64,000 bases of DNA from an uncultured Oscillibacter sp. (GCA_910587875.1 CAJUOD010000002.1:6556-70555); one strand, 5' to 3'. Shown: positions 14,579 through 22,850, numbered from the stretch's first letter. The notes: generated from the sequence alone by a model not told the origin. Translations and numbers: made by a program.

Positions 14579-16375
14579 ATGAAACAGAAAGTTCTATCAC
14601 TGCTGCTCACGGCGGCTTGCTGCCTGAGCTTGACAGCGCCGGTATTGGCGACAGACTGGAAGGAGGGCTTGCCCGAGGATCTTGCCAATCTCATCGGAGA
14701 AATTACCCGGGGAGAGGACGGATGGTCGATCAGCATCAACCCCGGTGTTCCGTACATCCCGAATTCATCCTGGCATGCGCCGGAGGAGCCTTCCACGGCT
14801 CCCACAGAGCCGGTGAAGACGGATACGAAGCAGAGCAACTTCAAAAAGGTAAATACCTACCGTACCGGGATGTTTTCCGATGTGTCCGAACAGGATTGGT
14901 TTGCCAAAAATGTGAAGGCCGTCTATGAATATGGCCTGATGAACGGAAACGGAGACAAATTTAACCCCAGGAACAATATCACCCTGGCTCAGGCCCTGGC
15001 GATTGCCTGCCGTCTGCACAGCATCGCGCAGACAGGTGAGGCCAGCTTCAAACAGGGCAGTCCCTGGTATCAGGCTTACCTGGATTACGCTCGGGAAAAT
15101 GGTATTTCCGGCGTGGAGAATGTTCAGGATTACAATGTTCCCGCGACACGCCGGGACGTGGCAAAGCTGCTGGCCGGGGCTATGCCGGATGCGCTGACGC
15201 CGAAAAACAACATCGGCAGCAAGGCTATTCCCGACGTTCCCGAGGGAGCCGACGGCTATGCGGAAATCCAGCTTCTCTACCAATCCGGCGTAGCGGGCGG
15301 CGACAGCACGAATCACGCCTTCCAGCCAGATGAGGCCATCAGCCGGGCGGAGGTCGCCGCCATGACGGCCCGGATGGTTGACCCGTCTCTGCGCCTGGAG
15401 CTGAGTATCCCGGACCCTGGCTCTTCGGGCAAACCCAGCGGTTCTTCCGCCACCGCCAATCAGACGGCAGACCCGCTCTTCAAAGGAAAAACCACTGGTG
15501 GTACGCTCCCTGCTTTCGATGACAAGGCGACTCAAGAAAAGGCCCTGGCCCTGCTGGACCGGTATGACCCGGATGGCGCGTTTATCCTCCGCAAGGCGGG
15601 TGGGAATTTCATGAGGTGGTTTTCCCTAGGAGGCCGGACGCTCCTGAAGGGCATTGGCACAGCCGTCCATGAAGAGTATCACTCCATGGCCTTTTATACA
15701 TCGACCTCCATGCTGGGCATGGGACAGCGTGGGGATGTGTACTATGCAGGAAATGGGGTCTTGCTTCCCGTGACCCAGACAAAGGTATACAGCACGAAGG
15801 AAATGATCCCCTACATTCCGGCGGATTTGCAGGATACCTCGCGCTTTGACACATATGTGAATACCGAAGAGAGCAATATGTCGTCTGTTGTGGAGGGAAT
15901 CTATGGCCTGATGAATGAGTTTACCGCCTATAGCTGCGGGCTGAACAACGCGGTGGCTTTGTACGATTTTTACAAGGCAAACGCGAAAAGTGTAGATGAT
16001 TGGTTCCAGTATATAAACGACGGTGCGAATGACCGCCTGGCCTATGCGGAGTTCCGGTATTATATCCTGACGTATATGCTCTACGCGGAAGACAAGCACC
16101 CGGATGTATACCAGGGGATCATGAACAACCAGGAATTCAAGGATGCGTTCAACCGAGTGGAGAACTGGTTCGCGGGAAATATACAGCGCTACGAGAATAC
16201 CCTTTCGGAGATCAAGCAGATGCTTGAGAACACGGGACACCGTGTGCAGATCGCAGGCGGATGGTTCCAGGTAGACGGAAGGGGAACTAGCATCTTTGAC
16301 GGCGACTATCAGAAGCTGATGAAGGCCATGAGCGCGGAGAAGTATCAAACGGAATTGGCGGCCTTGAAGGGATAA
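14579..16375 (+). CDS. SLH-domain protein with HExxH metallopeptidase-like C-terminal domain (598 aa)
   Basis: ATG 14579 follows TGGAGGAG; a signal peptide (MKQKVLSLLLTAACCLSL, cut near LA-TDW) begins the product. Two or three SLH repeats lie at about 95-285 (MFSDVSEQDWFAKNVKAVYE, AIPDVPEGADGYAEIQLLY, RAEVAAMTARM), then a Ser/Gly/Pro linker, then a globular domain from about 320. That domain has His364-Glu365-x-x-His368 (TAVHEEYHSM), and a Glu at 447 in a helix (GLMNEFTAYS), the order used by gluzincin-type zinc peptidases. Zinc peptidase activity at the cell wall is inference; the family is not one I can name. Confidence 0.8.
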   Translation: MKQKVLSLLLTAACCLSLTAPVLATDWKEGLPEDLANLIGEITRGEDGWSISINPGVPYIPNSSWHAPEEPSTAPTEPVKTDTKQSNFKKVNTYRTGMFSDVSEQDWFAKNVKAVYEYGLMNGNGDKFNPRNNITLAQALAIACRLHSIAQTGEASFKQGSPWYQAYLDYARENGISGVENVQDYNVPATRRDVAKLLAGAMPDALTPKNNIGSKAIPDVPEGADGYAEIQLLYQSGVAGGDSTNHAFQPDEAISRAEVAAMTARMVDPSLRLELSIPDPGSSGKPSGSSATANQTADPLFKGKTTGGTLPAFDDKATQEKALALLDRYDPDGAFILRKAGGNFMRWFSLGGRTLLKGIGTAVHEEYHSMAFYTSTSMLGMGQRGDVYYAGNGVLLPVTQTKVYSTKEMIPYIPADLQDTSRFDTYVNTEESNMSSVVEGIYGLMNEFTAYSCGLNNAVALYDFYKANAKSVDDWFQYINDGANDRLAYAEFRYYILTYMLYAEDKHPDVYQGIMNNQEFKDAFNRVENWFAGNIQRYENTLSEIKQMLENTGHRVQIAGGWFQVDGRGTSIFDGDYQKLMKAMSAEKYQTELAALKG

Positions 16376-16407
16376 TGTGGAAATTTAGTGTGAGGAGGAA
16401 TAGAAAA

Positions 16408-17574
16408 ATGAGAAAAAGGCTTTTGCCGGTTTTGTTGGCATGGTGCATGGTGCTGACAACCATATGTACGGAAGTTTTTGCAAAGGGACCGTACACAGAT
16501 GCCGCAGCGTCTGCACCCTCGTATGCCGCAGAAAAGGACAATTCTTCGTTGGAAGGCGTTTCCGTTTATTTTGCAACGAACCGTGGATTGCGTTTGACCA
16601 GCAAGAGTGATAAAAATCCCCTGCAATCTTCTAATACAGATCGTGAATGTTCGATTCAGGGTTATTATACAGATTTGATGCCGTGTACGATTACATTCAG
16701 TGATGCGGTTGTTGAAAAAAGAGAGGTACTAGTGAGGGACATACACGATGAATTTGAACCATTCGAAAAACAGAGTATAACGTTTATCGTTCTCCAACCG
16801 GGCAGTAAGGTTATCGTTCCACCAAACCCAAATAATAAGGACCCAAAGTATTCCGAAGCTATCTGCGATGGAGGAGCTGTTTGTCTTGAAAATGGAGTTT
16901 ATGAACTCGAGTGGTCTGGAGGAATTGTTGGATTCTCCAGCCAAACGGCGGAGGAATTTACGGACTCCGGGGCTTCTATAACGTTCTTCGAGACGGACCA
17001 ATTTGATACGGAACTCTGTTTTGTTGTGTTGGAATCTCAAAGCGCTGTGCCCAGTTCTACTGGATTTACTGACGTGAAAGCCACTGACTTTTTCGCGAAA
17101 CCGGTCAAATGGGCACTGGAGCACCAAATCACCGGGGGCACAAGCAAGACCCAATTTTCGCCGCAGCAGCCCTGCTCGGTCAGTCAAATCCTGACGTTCC
17201 TGTATCGCGCCAGCGGTTCGCCGGAAGCAAAAATCAACAACCCCTTCTCCGACGTCTCTCCCAGTAATTATTACTATTTTGCCGCATTATGGGCGTATGA
17301 AAACGGCCTAGTTTCGGGAAACAAGCTGAACGGTGAAACTCCTTGTACGAGGGCAATGGCGATTAGCTACCTCTGGAAACTGGCTGGCAGTCCTACCCAA
17401 TTGACTTCGAAATACCATTTTTCAGATGTACCGGATTCCGCAAGCTATGCCAAAGCGGTAGCGTGGGCAGTGGATGAGGGCATCACCAGCGGCACTACGA
17501 AAACTACGTTCTCTCCGGACACGGTGTGTAATCGGGGCCAGATCATAACCTTCTTATACCGCGCGATGGCGTGA
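16408..17574 (+). CDS. SLH-domain surface protein (388 aa)
   Basis: ATG 16408 follows GAGGAGG and begins a signal peptide (MRKRLLPVLLAWCMVLTTIC, cut near VFA-KGP). The N-terminal 190 residues form a beta-rich domain with no recognised family (ITFIVLQPGSKVIVPPNP). Three SLH repeats occupy about 215-388: FTDVKATDFFAKPVKWALEH, FSDVSPSNYYYFAALWAYEN, FSDVPDSASYAKAVAWAVDE. The ending QIITFLYRAMA nearly copies the end of the RCC1-SLH protein at 12197, so the SLH blocks are recent paralogues. Confidence 0.87.
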   Translation: MRKRLLPVLLAWCMVLTTICTEVFAKGPYTDAAASAPSYAAEKDNSSLEGVSVYFATNRGLRLTSKSDKNPLQSSNTDRECSIQGYYTDLMPCTITFSDAVVEKREVLVRDIHDEFEPFEKQSITFIVLQPGSKVIVPPNPNNKDPKYSEAICDGGAVCLENGVYELEWSGGIVGFSSQTAEEFTDSGASITFFETDQFDTELCFVVLESQSAVPSSTGFTDVKATDFFAKPVKWALEHQITGGTSKTQFSPQQPCSVSQILTFLYRASGSPEAKINNPFSDVSPSNYYYFAALWAYENGLVSGNKLNGETPCTRAMAISYLWKLAGSPTQLTSKYHFSDVPDSASYAKAVAWAVDEGITSGTTKTTFSPDTVCNRGQIITFLYRAMA

Positions 17575-17652
17575 CGGCAGCGCTTCACCGCTAAGACGGC
17601 ATAATGACCGCAATTATGTTCTGTTGGAACTGAAAATAAAGGAGAAACTATT

Positions 17653-18378
17653 ATGAAAATCAAGAAAGCTCCGGTAATAGTAACCATTCTTTTGATGATG
17701 CTGGGTAGTTTTACACTTGGCGTACACGCTGCCGGTACTTCTAAGGAGATTACCGCATATATGCGCTATGATGTGGGAGTGCAGTATAACGGGGAACCGG
17801 TTGTGATGAAAAATGCCAAGGGAGAGCAGGTCTATCCAATCTCTTATGAAGGATCGACATATGTCCCGATTCGTGCGATTGGGAACTTGTTCGGCGTGCC
17901 CGTGGAGTGGGATAGCGATACGAAATCTGTTGTGTTGGGAGCCCGTGCAGAATTTCAGGGGATTGATTTACTCGACCAGTTTAAGTCGTACTCTTTCAGC
18001 CATGGGTCTAAGCATGTGATGAAATCGGACAAGCTGTCCAAAAGCATCGCCGGTGTTCCGGTAGATCACTGGCTCAGTCTGAAAAACGGGACTCCGTCCG
18101 TTCAACCAAAGGCAGACGCATATGCATACTTCAATTTGGGTGGAAACTACAGTACATTGACTTTTGAAGTGGCTTCCAATGAAGATACTGTTTTGCATGT
18201 ATATGGGGACAACGAAACTACACTGAGTGAAATCCCTGTGAAAGCGAACCAAGTCCCGTTGAAAGTATCGATTCCTCTATTAAACTCCACTCAGCTTCAT
18301 TTTCAGGCAGAACTTTCAAAGAATACATTAAATAATGATGATTCCACACTTAATATTATAAACGCTTATCTTACCTAA
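17653..18378 (+). CDS. Exported protein with copper-amine-oxidase-N (stalk) domain (241 aa)
   Basis: ATG 17653 after AAAGGAGAAACTATT starts a signal peptide (to about residue 27, VHA-AG). Residues about 40-95 are the stalk domain found in many Firmicute wall proteins: YNGEPVVMKNAKGEQVYPIS then YVPIRAIGNLFGVPVEW and SVVLG. The rest (about 100-241) is a beta-sandwich-like domain (YFNLGGNYSTLTFEVAS), possibly an NPCBM-like carbohydrate-binding fold. It closes the cargo block. Confidence 0.82.
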   Translation: MKIKKAPVIVTILLMMLGSFTLGVHAAGTSKEITAYMRYDVGVQYNGEPVVMKNAKGEQVYPISYEGSTYVPIRAIGNLFGVPVEWDSDTKSVVLGARAEFQGIDLLDQFKSYSFSHGSKHVMKSDKLSKSIAGVPVDHWLSLKNGTPSVQPKADAYAYFNLGGNYSTLTFEVASNEDTVLHVYGDNETTLSEIPVKANQVPLKVSIPLLNSTQLHFQAELSKNTLNNDDSTLNIINAYLT

Positions 18379-18705
18379 ACCTATTTTTTGCAGGGCTTTG
18401 AACGCCTATGATATGAGATAAATGTACGATATGCGGTCATTATAAATTCCTTCAGCAGATACTTGCAAGGCTCACAAAGCGTTTGCCTTTCCTGATTTAC
18501 GAAGGCCGCCAGATATTGGCGGTCTTCATGGCTTACCGCAAGTACCAATGGTTGAGTGTAAGTAGGGTTTGCTCTTTGGCAGCAAATTTTGAGAAGTAGA
18601 ACACAGCTGGTCCGCCCCTCTGGAGGATGCCGTGTTGCGTGGTTACCGGGAGGACTGCCTGCGCTGACCGGATTGCTGATAGAGCTGTAAATCTTATCAT
18701 AAATC

Positions 18706-18731
18706 CAAAAATCGCATCACTATAAACAAAG
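18706..18731 (-). repeat. Element motif, copy 2
   Basis: Minus strand: TCTTTGTTTATAGTGATGCG followed by ATTTTTG. It matches copies at 9403 and 21105 at nearly every position of a 24-base core. No intact gene follows this copy. Confidence 0.55.
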
Positions 18732-18733
18732 AT

Positions 18734-18772
18734 AAGCCTGAGACCGATTTTGCGCAAGCCGGTCCCAGGCTT
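18734..18772 (-). terminator. Terminator of the DUF6076-like gene
   Basis: AAGCCTGGGACCG pairs with CGGTCTCAGGCTT eight bases behind the stop codon, and the T-rich start of the TTTGTTTATAG motif follows directly. Confidence 0.6.
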
Positions 18773-18777
18773 CTTAT

Positions 18778-19515
18778 TCACAGCCGGTTCAGATTCTCCT
18801 TCAGCTGCTGGATAATCGACGCACTCAGCGCGGCGTCCGCTGTTGTCCGCAACTGCTCAATGGCAGCGTCCCGTTCCGATGCGGCTTGTTCTCCCCACGC
18901 CTTGAACTCGTCCGCGCTTATGTTGCCCTTCATGTACCGGGCGTAGTATTTTTTGTATGCCCGCTTGTAGAGCTTCCAGGTGTCCTCGTCCTGAAATTTT
19001 TTCTCAAAGACCATCCTGGCTCCCGTCTCCCGGCAGGTCTTTTCCGTTTTACCCGGAGCCATGCGCTCACAGTAGAGTGCCCGGTCACCCTGCTTGTGGA
19101 AAAACCAACCGCCGCATAAGCGGCACTGCCTGGGAGCATTGCCGTGGAGAATGGCCCGGCCCAGTTCCACGTAAAGAAAATCACGCAGAGTGGGAAACGT
19201 GTATCGCTCCGCCAGAACGACGGAGCCTTGCAGCGGAAGGAAGGCATAGTTGACCAAGCAGGTCGTCACACTCTGTTCCAACTGCTGGTATATGTCATCC
19301 GTGGTTTCCAGTTCCTCGGAAAAAGGGGAAAGATGGTGGCCAAAGATTTTGAGAGCAGCCTCCAGCTCCTGCATCAACCGAGAAATATCGCCAGTTGGTT
19401 CACAGCCGCTCTCTCCGGAGAGAAAAGCTGTTGACGCTTCTCCGCACAGGTATAGTCCCTTCCCGTTGATCCAGTACTTGCCGCCGCTGAAATCTACGGT
19501 CAGAGGAAAAGTCAA
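18778..19515 (-). CDS. DUF6076-like zinc-binding protein (245 aa)
   Basis: The central part has a probable zinc site with Cys pairs: CRLCGGWFFHKQGDRALYCE, then a third Cys in KTEKTCRETGAR, as in DUF6076 and CGNR-like domains, which bind nucleic acid. The C-terminal third is a charged coiled helix (KLYKRAYKKYYARYMKG, then QLRTTADAALSASIIQQL). DUF6076 genes are frequent in integrative elements of gut Clostridia; the function is unknown. It is divergent from the HTH/initiator pair at 19552, with 36 bases between, so the promoters overlap. Confidence 0.7.
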   Translation of the reverse strand: MTFPLTVDFSGGKYWINGKGLYLCGEASTAFLSGESGCEPTGDISRLMQELEAALKIFGHHLSPFSEELETTDDIYQQLEQSVTTCLVNYAFLPLQGSVVLAERYTFPTLRDFLYVELGRAILHGNAPRQCRLCGGWFFHKQGDRALYCERMAPGKTEKTCRETGARMVFEKKFQDEDTWKLYKRAYKKYYARYMKGNISADEFKAWGEQAASERDAAIEQLRTTADAALSASIIQQLKENLNRL

Positions 19516-19551
19516 CTATCTAGCAAAATTTTTTCACTTGGAGGCAGCAAA

Positions 19552-19761
19552 ATGAAGGAGTTGGTCTACAAAAGCTACGAGGAGTTGCCATTGTTCCTCA
19601 ACGCAAAAATGGTAGCGCAGGTGCTGGGCATTGCTCCATCCAGCGCCTATGAGCTCATACACGAATCAGATTTTCCTGTCCTGAAAATTGGCAGCAGAAT
19701 GGTGGCGCCCAAGGAGAAGTTCATCCGGTGGGTACAACGGAACACGGGAGGTGATGGTTGA
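19552..19761 (+). CDS. Excisionase-like helix-turn-helix protein (69 aa)
   Basis: ATG 19552 follows TTGGAGGCAGCAAA. The product is a compact MerR/Xis-type helix-turn-helix (FLNAKMVAQVLGIAPSSAYE, LIHESDFPVLKIGSRMVAPK, EKFIRWV). Its stop overlaps the following gene as TGATG. It may regulate replication or excision of the second element. Confidence 0.8.
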   Translation: MKELVYKSYEELPLFLNAKMVAQVLGIAPSSAYELIHESDFPVLKIGSRMVAPKEKFIRWVQRNTGGDG

Positions 19762-20186
19762 TGCTCTGGCAGTACGCAAAGCAACCCACAGCGAAAAGAT
19801 TTTTCCCTTTGCCCAACGAGATTTTTTCTCTGGGTCTGTCCTCCGGCGCACTAGCGGTCTACTCCTACCTGCTCTACTGTGAGGACCGCAAGACCTATCA
19901 GTATTGGCCCAGCTACAGATCTATCGGCGAAGCTGTCCGCATGAGTGTCAACACAGTACGGAAGTACGTTGCGGAGCTGGAAGAACGAGGACTGGTCGTT
20001 ACAGAGTCGACGTCCGTCACCACAAGAGATGGCCGCAAGCGCAACGGCACTCTGCGCTACACCATCCTGCCAATCCAAAACGCGGTGGACCTCTACAACC
20101 AACGACAACTCCGTCTGCTGGAAGAAACCGTGGAACGGATGCGTGTCCGCAAGAAGCTAGAGGGCAACGAAGAATACCCTGCGTGA
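19761..20186 (+). CDS. Winged-helix replication-initiator-like protein (141 aa)
   Basis: ATG 19761 overlaps the stop of the preceding gene. Residues about 18-90 are a winged helix of the initiator/DnaD type: FFPLPNEIFSLGLSSGALAV, YSYLLYCEDRKTYQYWPSYR, SIGEAVRMSVNTVRKYVAEL, EERGLVV. The rest is a wing and a charged helix. Such proteins start replication of excised elements or act as regulators. The 430-bp non-coding DNA behind it could contain the origin. Confidence 0.72.
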   Translation: MLWQYAKQPTAKRFFPLPNEIFSLGLSSGALAVYSYLLYCEDRKTYQYWPSYRSIGEAVRMSVNTVRKYVAELEERGLVVTESTSVTTRDGRKRNGTLRYTILPIQNAVDLYNQRQLRLLEETVERMRVRKKLEGNEEYPA

Positions 20187-20621
20187 GCGCCTGACAGCCG
20201 CCGTGTGCGATTCTTCCGTTGACAGTAAGGTAAACACCCTGGCCAAACGACGACACCAAGCGTGAGCCCGTTTACAAGCGGTCGAAAAAGGTGCGGGATA
20301 AAGGCCGGGGGTCGCTTTGGCGCCCCCGGCCAGTGAACACCGCCCCGCAGAGCGGATCGGGGGATTTCGCTAGGAGGTCGGAATCTCAACTTTTTACTGT
20401 GGCAGGTGGTCGGAAAGGAGGAAAATGAGCGTGAACATACCCCTTTAAGCCACTTTGCAAGGTGGCTGTTATAGGTGGTTTTTCAGAATTTTAGCGGGAG
20501 TCAGCGCGGGGGTCTGGTTACGGCCCCTGGGGTCAAGTCGGGGGTCTGCTTTCCCGCAAAGGTCCACCGTTGGGCTGTTTTCCTGGGTTCCGTTCGGGAA
20601 TATCAACGCAAAAGGGACCTC
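20187..20621. other. Non-coding region after the initiator-like gene; candidate origin
   Basis: It contains a strong GC hairpin at 20303-20331 (GGCCGGGGG / CCCCCGGCC, loop TCGCTTTGGCG) and short direct repeats CGGGGGTCTG at about 20506 and 20540. No frame here is convincing. An origin of replication or transfer for the element is possible, on position and structure only. Confidence 0.35.
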
Positions 20622-20642
20622 CTACTGGCGTAAGAGGCCCTT
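20609..20642 (-). terminator. Terminator overlapping the end of the 38-aa gene
   Basis: On the minus strand AAGGGCCTC pairs with GAGGTCCCTT (one bulged base) and TTTTGC follows. The stem includes the stop codon of the 20622-20738 gene. Confidence 0.55.
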
Positions 20643-20738
20643 GTGCCAGTCGGTCGGTTGAACGGCGCTTTCGAACTGCTGCGTCAGTGCGTACAAGCTC
20701 TCCGACAGCACGCTCACGATGTTGTCATGTGTCTTCAT
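20622..20738 (-). CDS. Micropeptide coupled to the 86-aa gene (38 aa)
   Basis: ATG 20738 overlaps the TGA of the upstream gene (TGATG), typical of coupled translation. The peptide is MKTHDNIVSVLSESLYALTQ followed by QFESAVQPTDWHKGLLRQ, an amphipathic helix. The terminator stem begins inside its end. No family is known. Confidence 0.45.
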   Translation of the reverse strand: MKTHDNIVSVLSESLYALTQQFESAVQPTDWHKGLLRQ

Positions 20739-20998
20739 CAGATGTTGCCGTCCGTTTCAATTCGGGAGAGAAACTCCTTGGCAAGATCAAACTGTCCCTC
20801 GATGTGGTCCAGTTCTTTTTCCAATGTGGTCAGCAGAATGTCCTGCTTCGCCGTCCACACCAAATCATACATGACCTGAACAGGACGGTTTGGTTCCGTC
20901 AAATTTTTCTCCTGCCCGTATCGGAACAGGTCAGCCAAGATAGAAGCTCCCTTCTCCAGCATAACTTCTTGGCGAAATGAAAACTCATACCTAGTCAT
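20738..20998 (-). CDS. Hypothetical helical protein (86 aa)
   Basis: ATG 20998 is selected by GGAGGTG six bases ahead. The product (MTRYEFSFRQEVMLEKGASI, then ILLTTLEKELDHIEGQFDLA) is helical and acidic; no domain is recognised. The TTTGTTTATAG motif lies about 105 bases upstream, the same distance as from the GNAT-like gene at 9308, which suggests shared control. Confidence 0.6.
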   Translation of the reverse strand: MTRYEFSFRQEVMLEKGASILADLFRYGQEKNLTEPNRPVQVMYDLVWTAKQDILLTTLEKELDHIEGQFDLAKEFLSRIETDGNI

Positions 20999-21104
20999 GT
21001 GGCGCACCTCCACGCGAAACTATCTTGTCTCAATTTCTCTATGCGCATCATACCACTCTTCTTGCGTCCTCGCAATCTGGGTAGTGCTCAGCCTTCCTAT
21101 AGCT

Positions 21105-21131
21105 CAAAAGATGCGCCGCTATAAACAAAGA
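21105..21131 (-). repeat. Element motif, copy 3
   Basis: Minus strand: TCTTTGTTTATAGCGGCGC followed by ATCTTTTG. It is in the same orientation as the copies at 9403 and 18706 and about 105 bases before the 86-aa gene. Confidence 0.55.
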
Positions 21132-21234
21132 ATACGTCCGGTCCCAAATCTGAACTTTCTGATAACTCGAAAAAAGCCGCTGGATATTGAGCAAGGCAAG
21201 TGGTAATGTGTGTCGCTGACAGGAGGTGACACGC

Positions 21235-21549
21235 ATGGAGTATGAATACATGAGGGCTCTGCGCCAGAGATTTTTCCTAGAACCAGATATGGCTTTGCAA
21301 AGAGAGATTGAAGAAAGCTGGCGGCGTCTCTCAGAGCGAGTGGGTAAGGAAGAGCAAAAAAGAATCCTCGCGCTGATGGATATGCAAGCGGCTCTGCTGG
21401 AGGAAACCTCGCTGGCGAGTTTCGTGGCAGGATTCCAACTGGCCCTCGGGATCGCCGGAGAGCTAACGCACTACTCCTTTGCAAGTGATGAGGAAGACCG
21501 GGCGGAGGAAAGGAGGGCGTCCCGTGGCGAAGCGGAGGGCAAACGGTGA
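21235..21549 (+). CDS. DUF6809-like small protein (104 aa)
   Basis: ATG 21235 follows AGGAGGTGACACGC. The all-helical, acidic product (YMRALRQRFFLEPDMALQ, LALMDMQAALLEETSLASFV, AGFQLALGIAGEL) fits the DUF6809 pattern, whose members accompany integrases and replication genes of Clostridial elements. The function is unknown. Its end overlaps the integrase start by 26 bases. Confidence 0.65.
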   Translation: MEYEYMRALRQRFFLEPDMALQREIEESWRRLSERVGKEEQKRILALMDMQAALLEETSLASFVAGFQLALGIAGELTHYSFASDEEDRAEERRASRGEAEGKR

Positions 21550-22678
21550 AGGGAATATACGCAAACGGAAAGATGGCCGCTGGGAAGGTCGCTACACGGC
21601 GGGCTATGATTCAAAAACTGGGAAGCGCATTACAAAAAACGTCCTGGGCAAGACCCAGGCGGAAGTCAAGGAAAAACTCAAACGGGCTGTGGAGGACAGC
21701 AAGCGATTCGATGTCTCCAAGGGCCAGGATCTTACGGTGGGTCAATGGGCCACACTCTGGTTTGAAAACTATGCGAAGCCCTCCATCCGTGAGAGTACGT
21801 CAGAGCACTACCGCAATTTTGTGGAGAACCACATTGTGCCCGGCATTGGAAAGATCAAGCTCCGAAAACTCACTACGCTGGACATTCAGAAATTTTACAA
21901 CAGAACCCGAGAGAGCGGCCGTATCCAACGCTACGAAGGTATGAAGGTCTCAGGGCTCAGCAACAAAACTATCCGCAGCCTCCACGCGATGCTTCGGCAA
22001 TGCCTGGACCAGGCGGTGATGGAGCGGCAGATTCCGTACAATCCCGCCGCGAACTGCAAGCTGCCGCCGAAGGAGAAAAAGGAGATGCAGATCATCCCTC
22101 CGGAAAAGCTGGGAGACTATCTGCGGGCGGCAGAGGAGCACGGCGTCCTCCCGATGTTTTACCTAGAACTGACGACAGGACTCCGACAAGGTGAGTTGTT
22201 AGCGCTCCTCTGGACCGACCTAAACATCAAAGAGAAATGTCTGACGGTCTCGAAGTCAGTAGCCAGAGGCAAAGGTGAACTGCGGGTGACAGAGCCGAAG
22301 ACGAGAAACTCCATCAGGACGGTTTACATTGACGATGAGACCATCCGCCTGCTGGTACAAGATCGCAAAAACCATCCATTCAGCCCATATTTATTCCCGT
22401 CCCCGGTAACAGGCGGAATGTACGGCCCGGACTGCGTCGGCAGAATACACAAGAAGTTGCTGAAAAGGGCGGGCATCGAAGAACACGTCCGCTTCCATGA
22501 TCTGCGCAGGACCTTCGCAACGATGGCCCTACAAAACGGCGTGGACATCAAGACCGTCTCCGGAATGCTGGGCCATTACTCAGCGGAGTTCACGCTGGAC
22601 GTCTATACGAACGTGACAAAAGAGATGCAGAAAGACGCCGCAAAGAAAATCGGCGGCTTCATGGCGGAGGTCATGTAA
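21524..22678 (+). CDS. int: Tn916-type integrase of the second element (384 aa)
   Basis: I choose GTG 21524 because GGAAAGGAGGG precedes it and the product then begins with the usual AKRRANGEGNIRKRKDGRW arm-binding domain. The core-binding domain follows (about 70-185) and the catalytic domain has Arg221 (TGLRQGE), His325/Arg328 (HDLRRTF), His351 (LGHYSA) and Tyr361 (DVYTN). The second H of the H-x-x-R-H box is Arg here (HDLRR), as in many family members. The gene is 175 bases from the intact tRNA-Pro, into which it would integrate the element. Confidence 0.93.
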   Translation: MAKRRANGEGNIRKRKDGRWEGRYTAGYDSKTGKRITKNVLGKTQAEVKEKLKRAVEDSKRFDVSKGQDLTVGQWATLWFENYAKPSIRESTSEHYRNFVENHIVPGIGKIKLRKLTTLDIQKFYNRTRESGRIQRYEGMKVSGLSNKTIRSLHAMLRQCLDQAVMERQIPYNPAANCKLPPKEKKEMQIIPPEKLGDYLRAAEEHGVLPMFYLELTTGLRQGELLALLWTDLNIKEKCLTVSKSVARGKGELRVTEPKTRNSIRTVYIDDETIRLLVQDRKNHPFSPYLFPSPVTGGMYGPDCVGRIHKKLLKRAGIEEHVRFHDLRRTFATMALQNGVDIKTVSGMLGHYSAEFTLDVYTNVTKEMQKDAAKKIGGFMAEVM

Positions 22679-22685
22679 AAGGGCA

Positions 22686-22719
22686 AGCGCCAGAGAGCGA
22701 AAATCTGCTCTCTGGCGCT
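22686..22719. terminator. Hairpin behind the integrase
   Basis: AGCGCCAGAGAGC pairs with GCTCTCTGGCGCT around an eight-base loop. The tail is not T-rich, so efficiency as a terminator is unclear. Confidence 0.5.
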
Positions 22720-22757
22720 CTCTCGTCCTATCTAGACCTTTCCGGCCATTTCGCCGT

Positions 22758-22777
22758 GTGGGTCACAGTGTGGGTCT
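22758..22777. repeat. GTGGGTC direct repeat pair, right end of second element
   Basis: GTGGGTCAC (22758) and GTGGGTCT (22770) have a 12-bp period, as the pair at 8513-8534. Both pairs are inside the att repeats, so they are candidate arm-type integrase sites. Confidence 0.55.
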
Positions 22778-22816
22778 AACGTTTTTCTAACGCCACAAAT
22801 GCGCCAAAAAAGTTGC

Positions 22817-22850
22817 GAAAACCCGCCGAAATCATCCGATTTCGGCGGAT
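22817..22850 (-). terminator. Terminator of tRNA-Pro
   Basis: Directly behind the tRNA 3' end, CCGCCGAAATC pairs with GATTTCGGCGG about a four-base loop, with GTTTTC following on the minus strand. Confidence 0.75.

Larger units (their letters stand above)
18379..18777. other. Gene-free gap between cargo block and the DUF6076 gene
   Basis: It holds a plus-strand hairpin at 18501-18527 (GAAGGCCGCCA / TGGCGGTCTTC, no T tail), the second TTTGTTTATAG motif at 18706-18731, and a minus-strand hairpin at 18734-18772. The minus strand shows an open frame over most of it, but without start site or recognisable product; it may be a decayed gene that once followed the motif. Confidence 0.5.

Noticed and set aside
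20093..20389. Minus-strand frame across the end of the initiator-like gene
   Set aside because: It spans the strong GC hairpin and lacks a start site; the composition is that of antisense DNA.
9403..21131. TTTGTTTATAG motifs as inverted sites for DNA inversion by the serine recombinase
   Set aside because: All three copies point the same way; that would give deletion or excision, not inversion.
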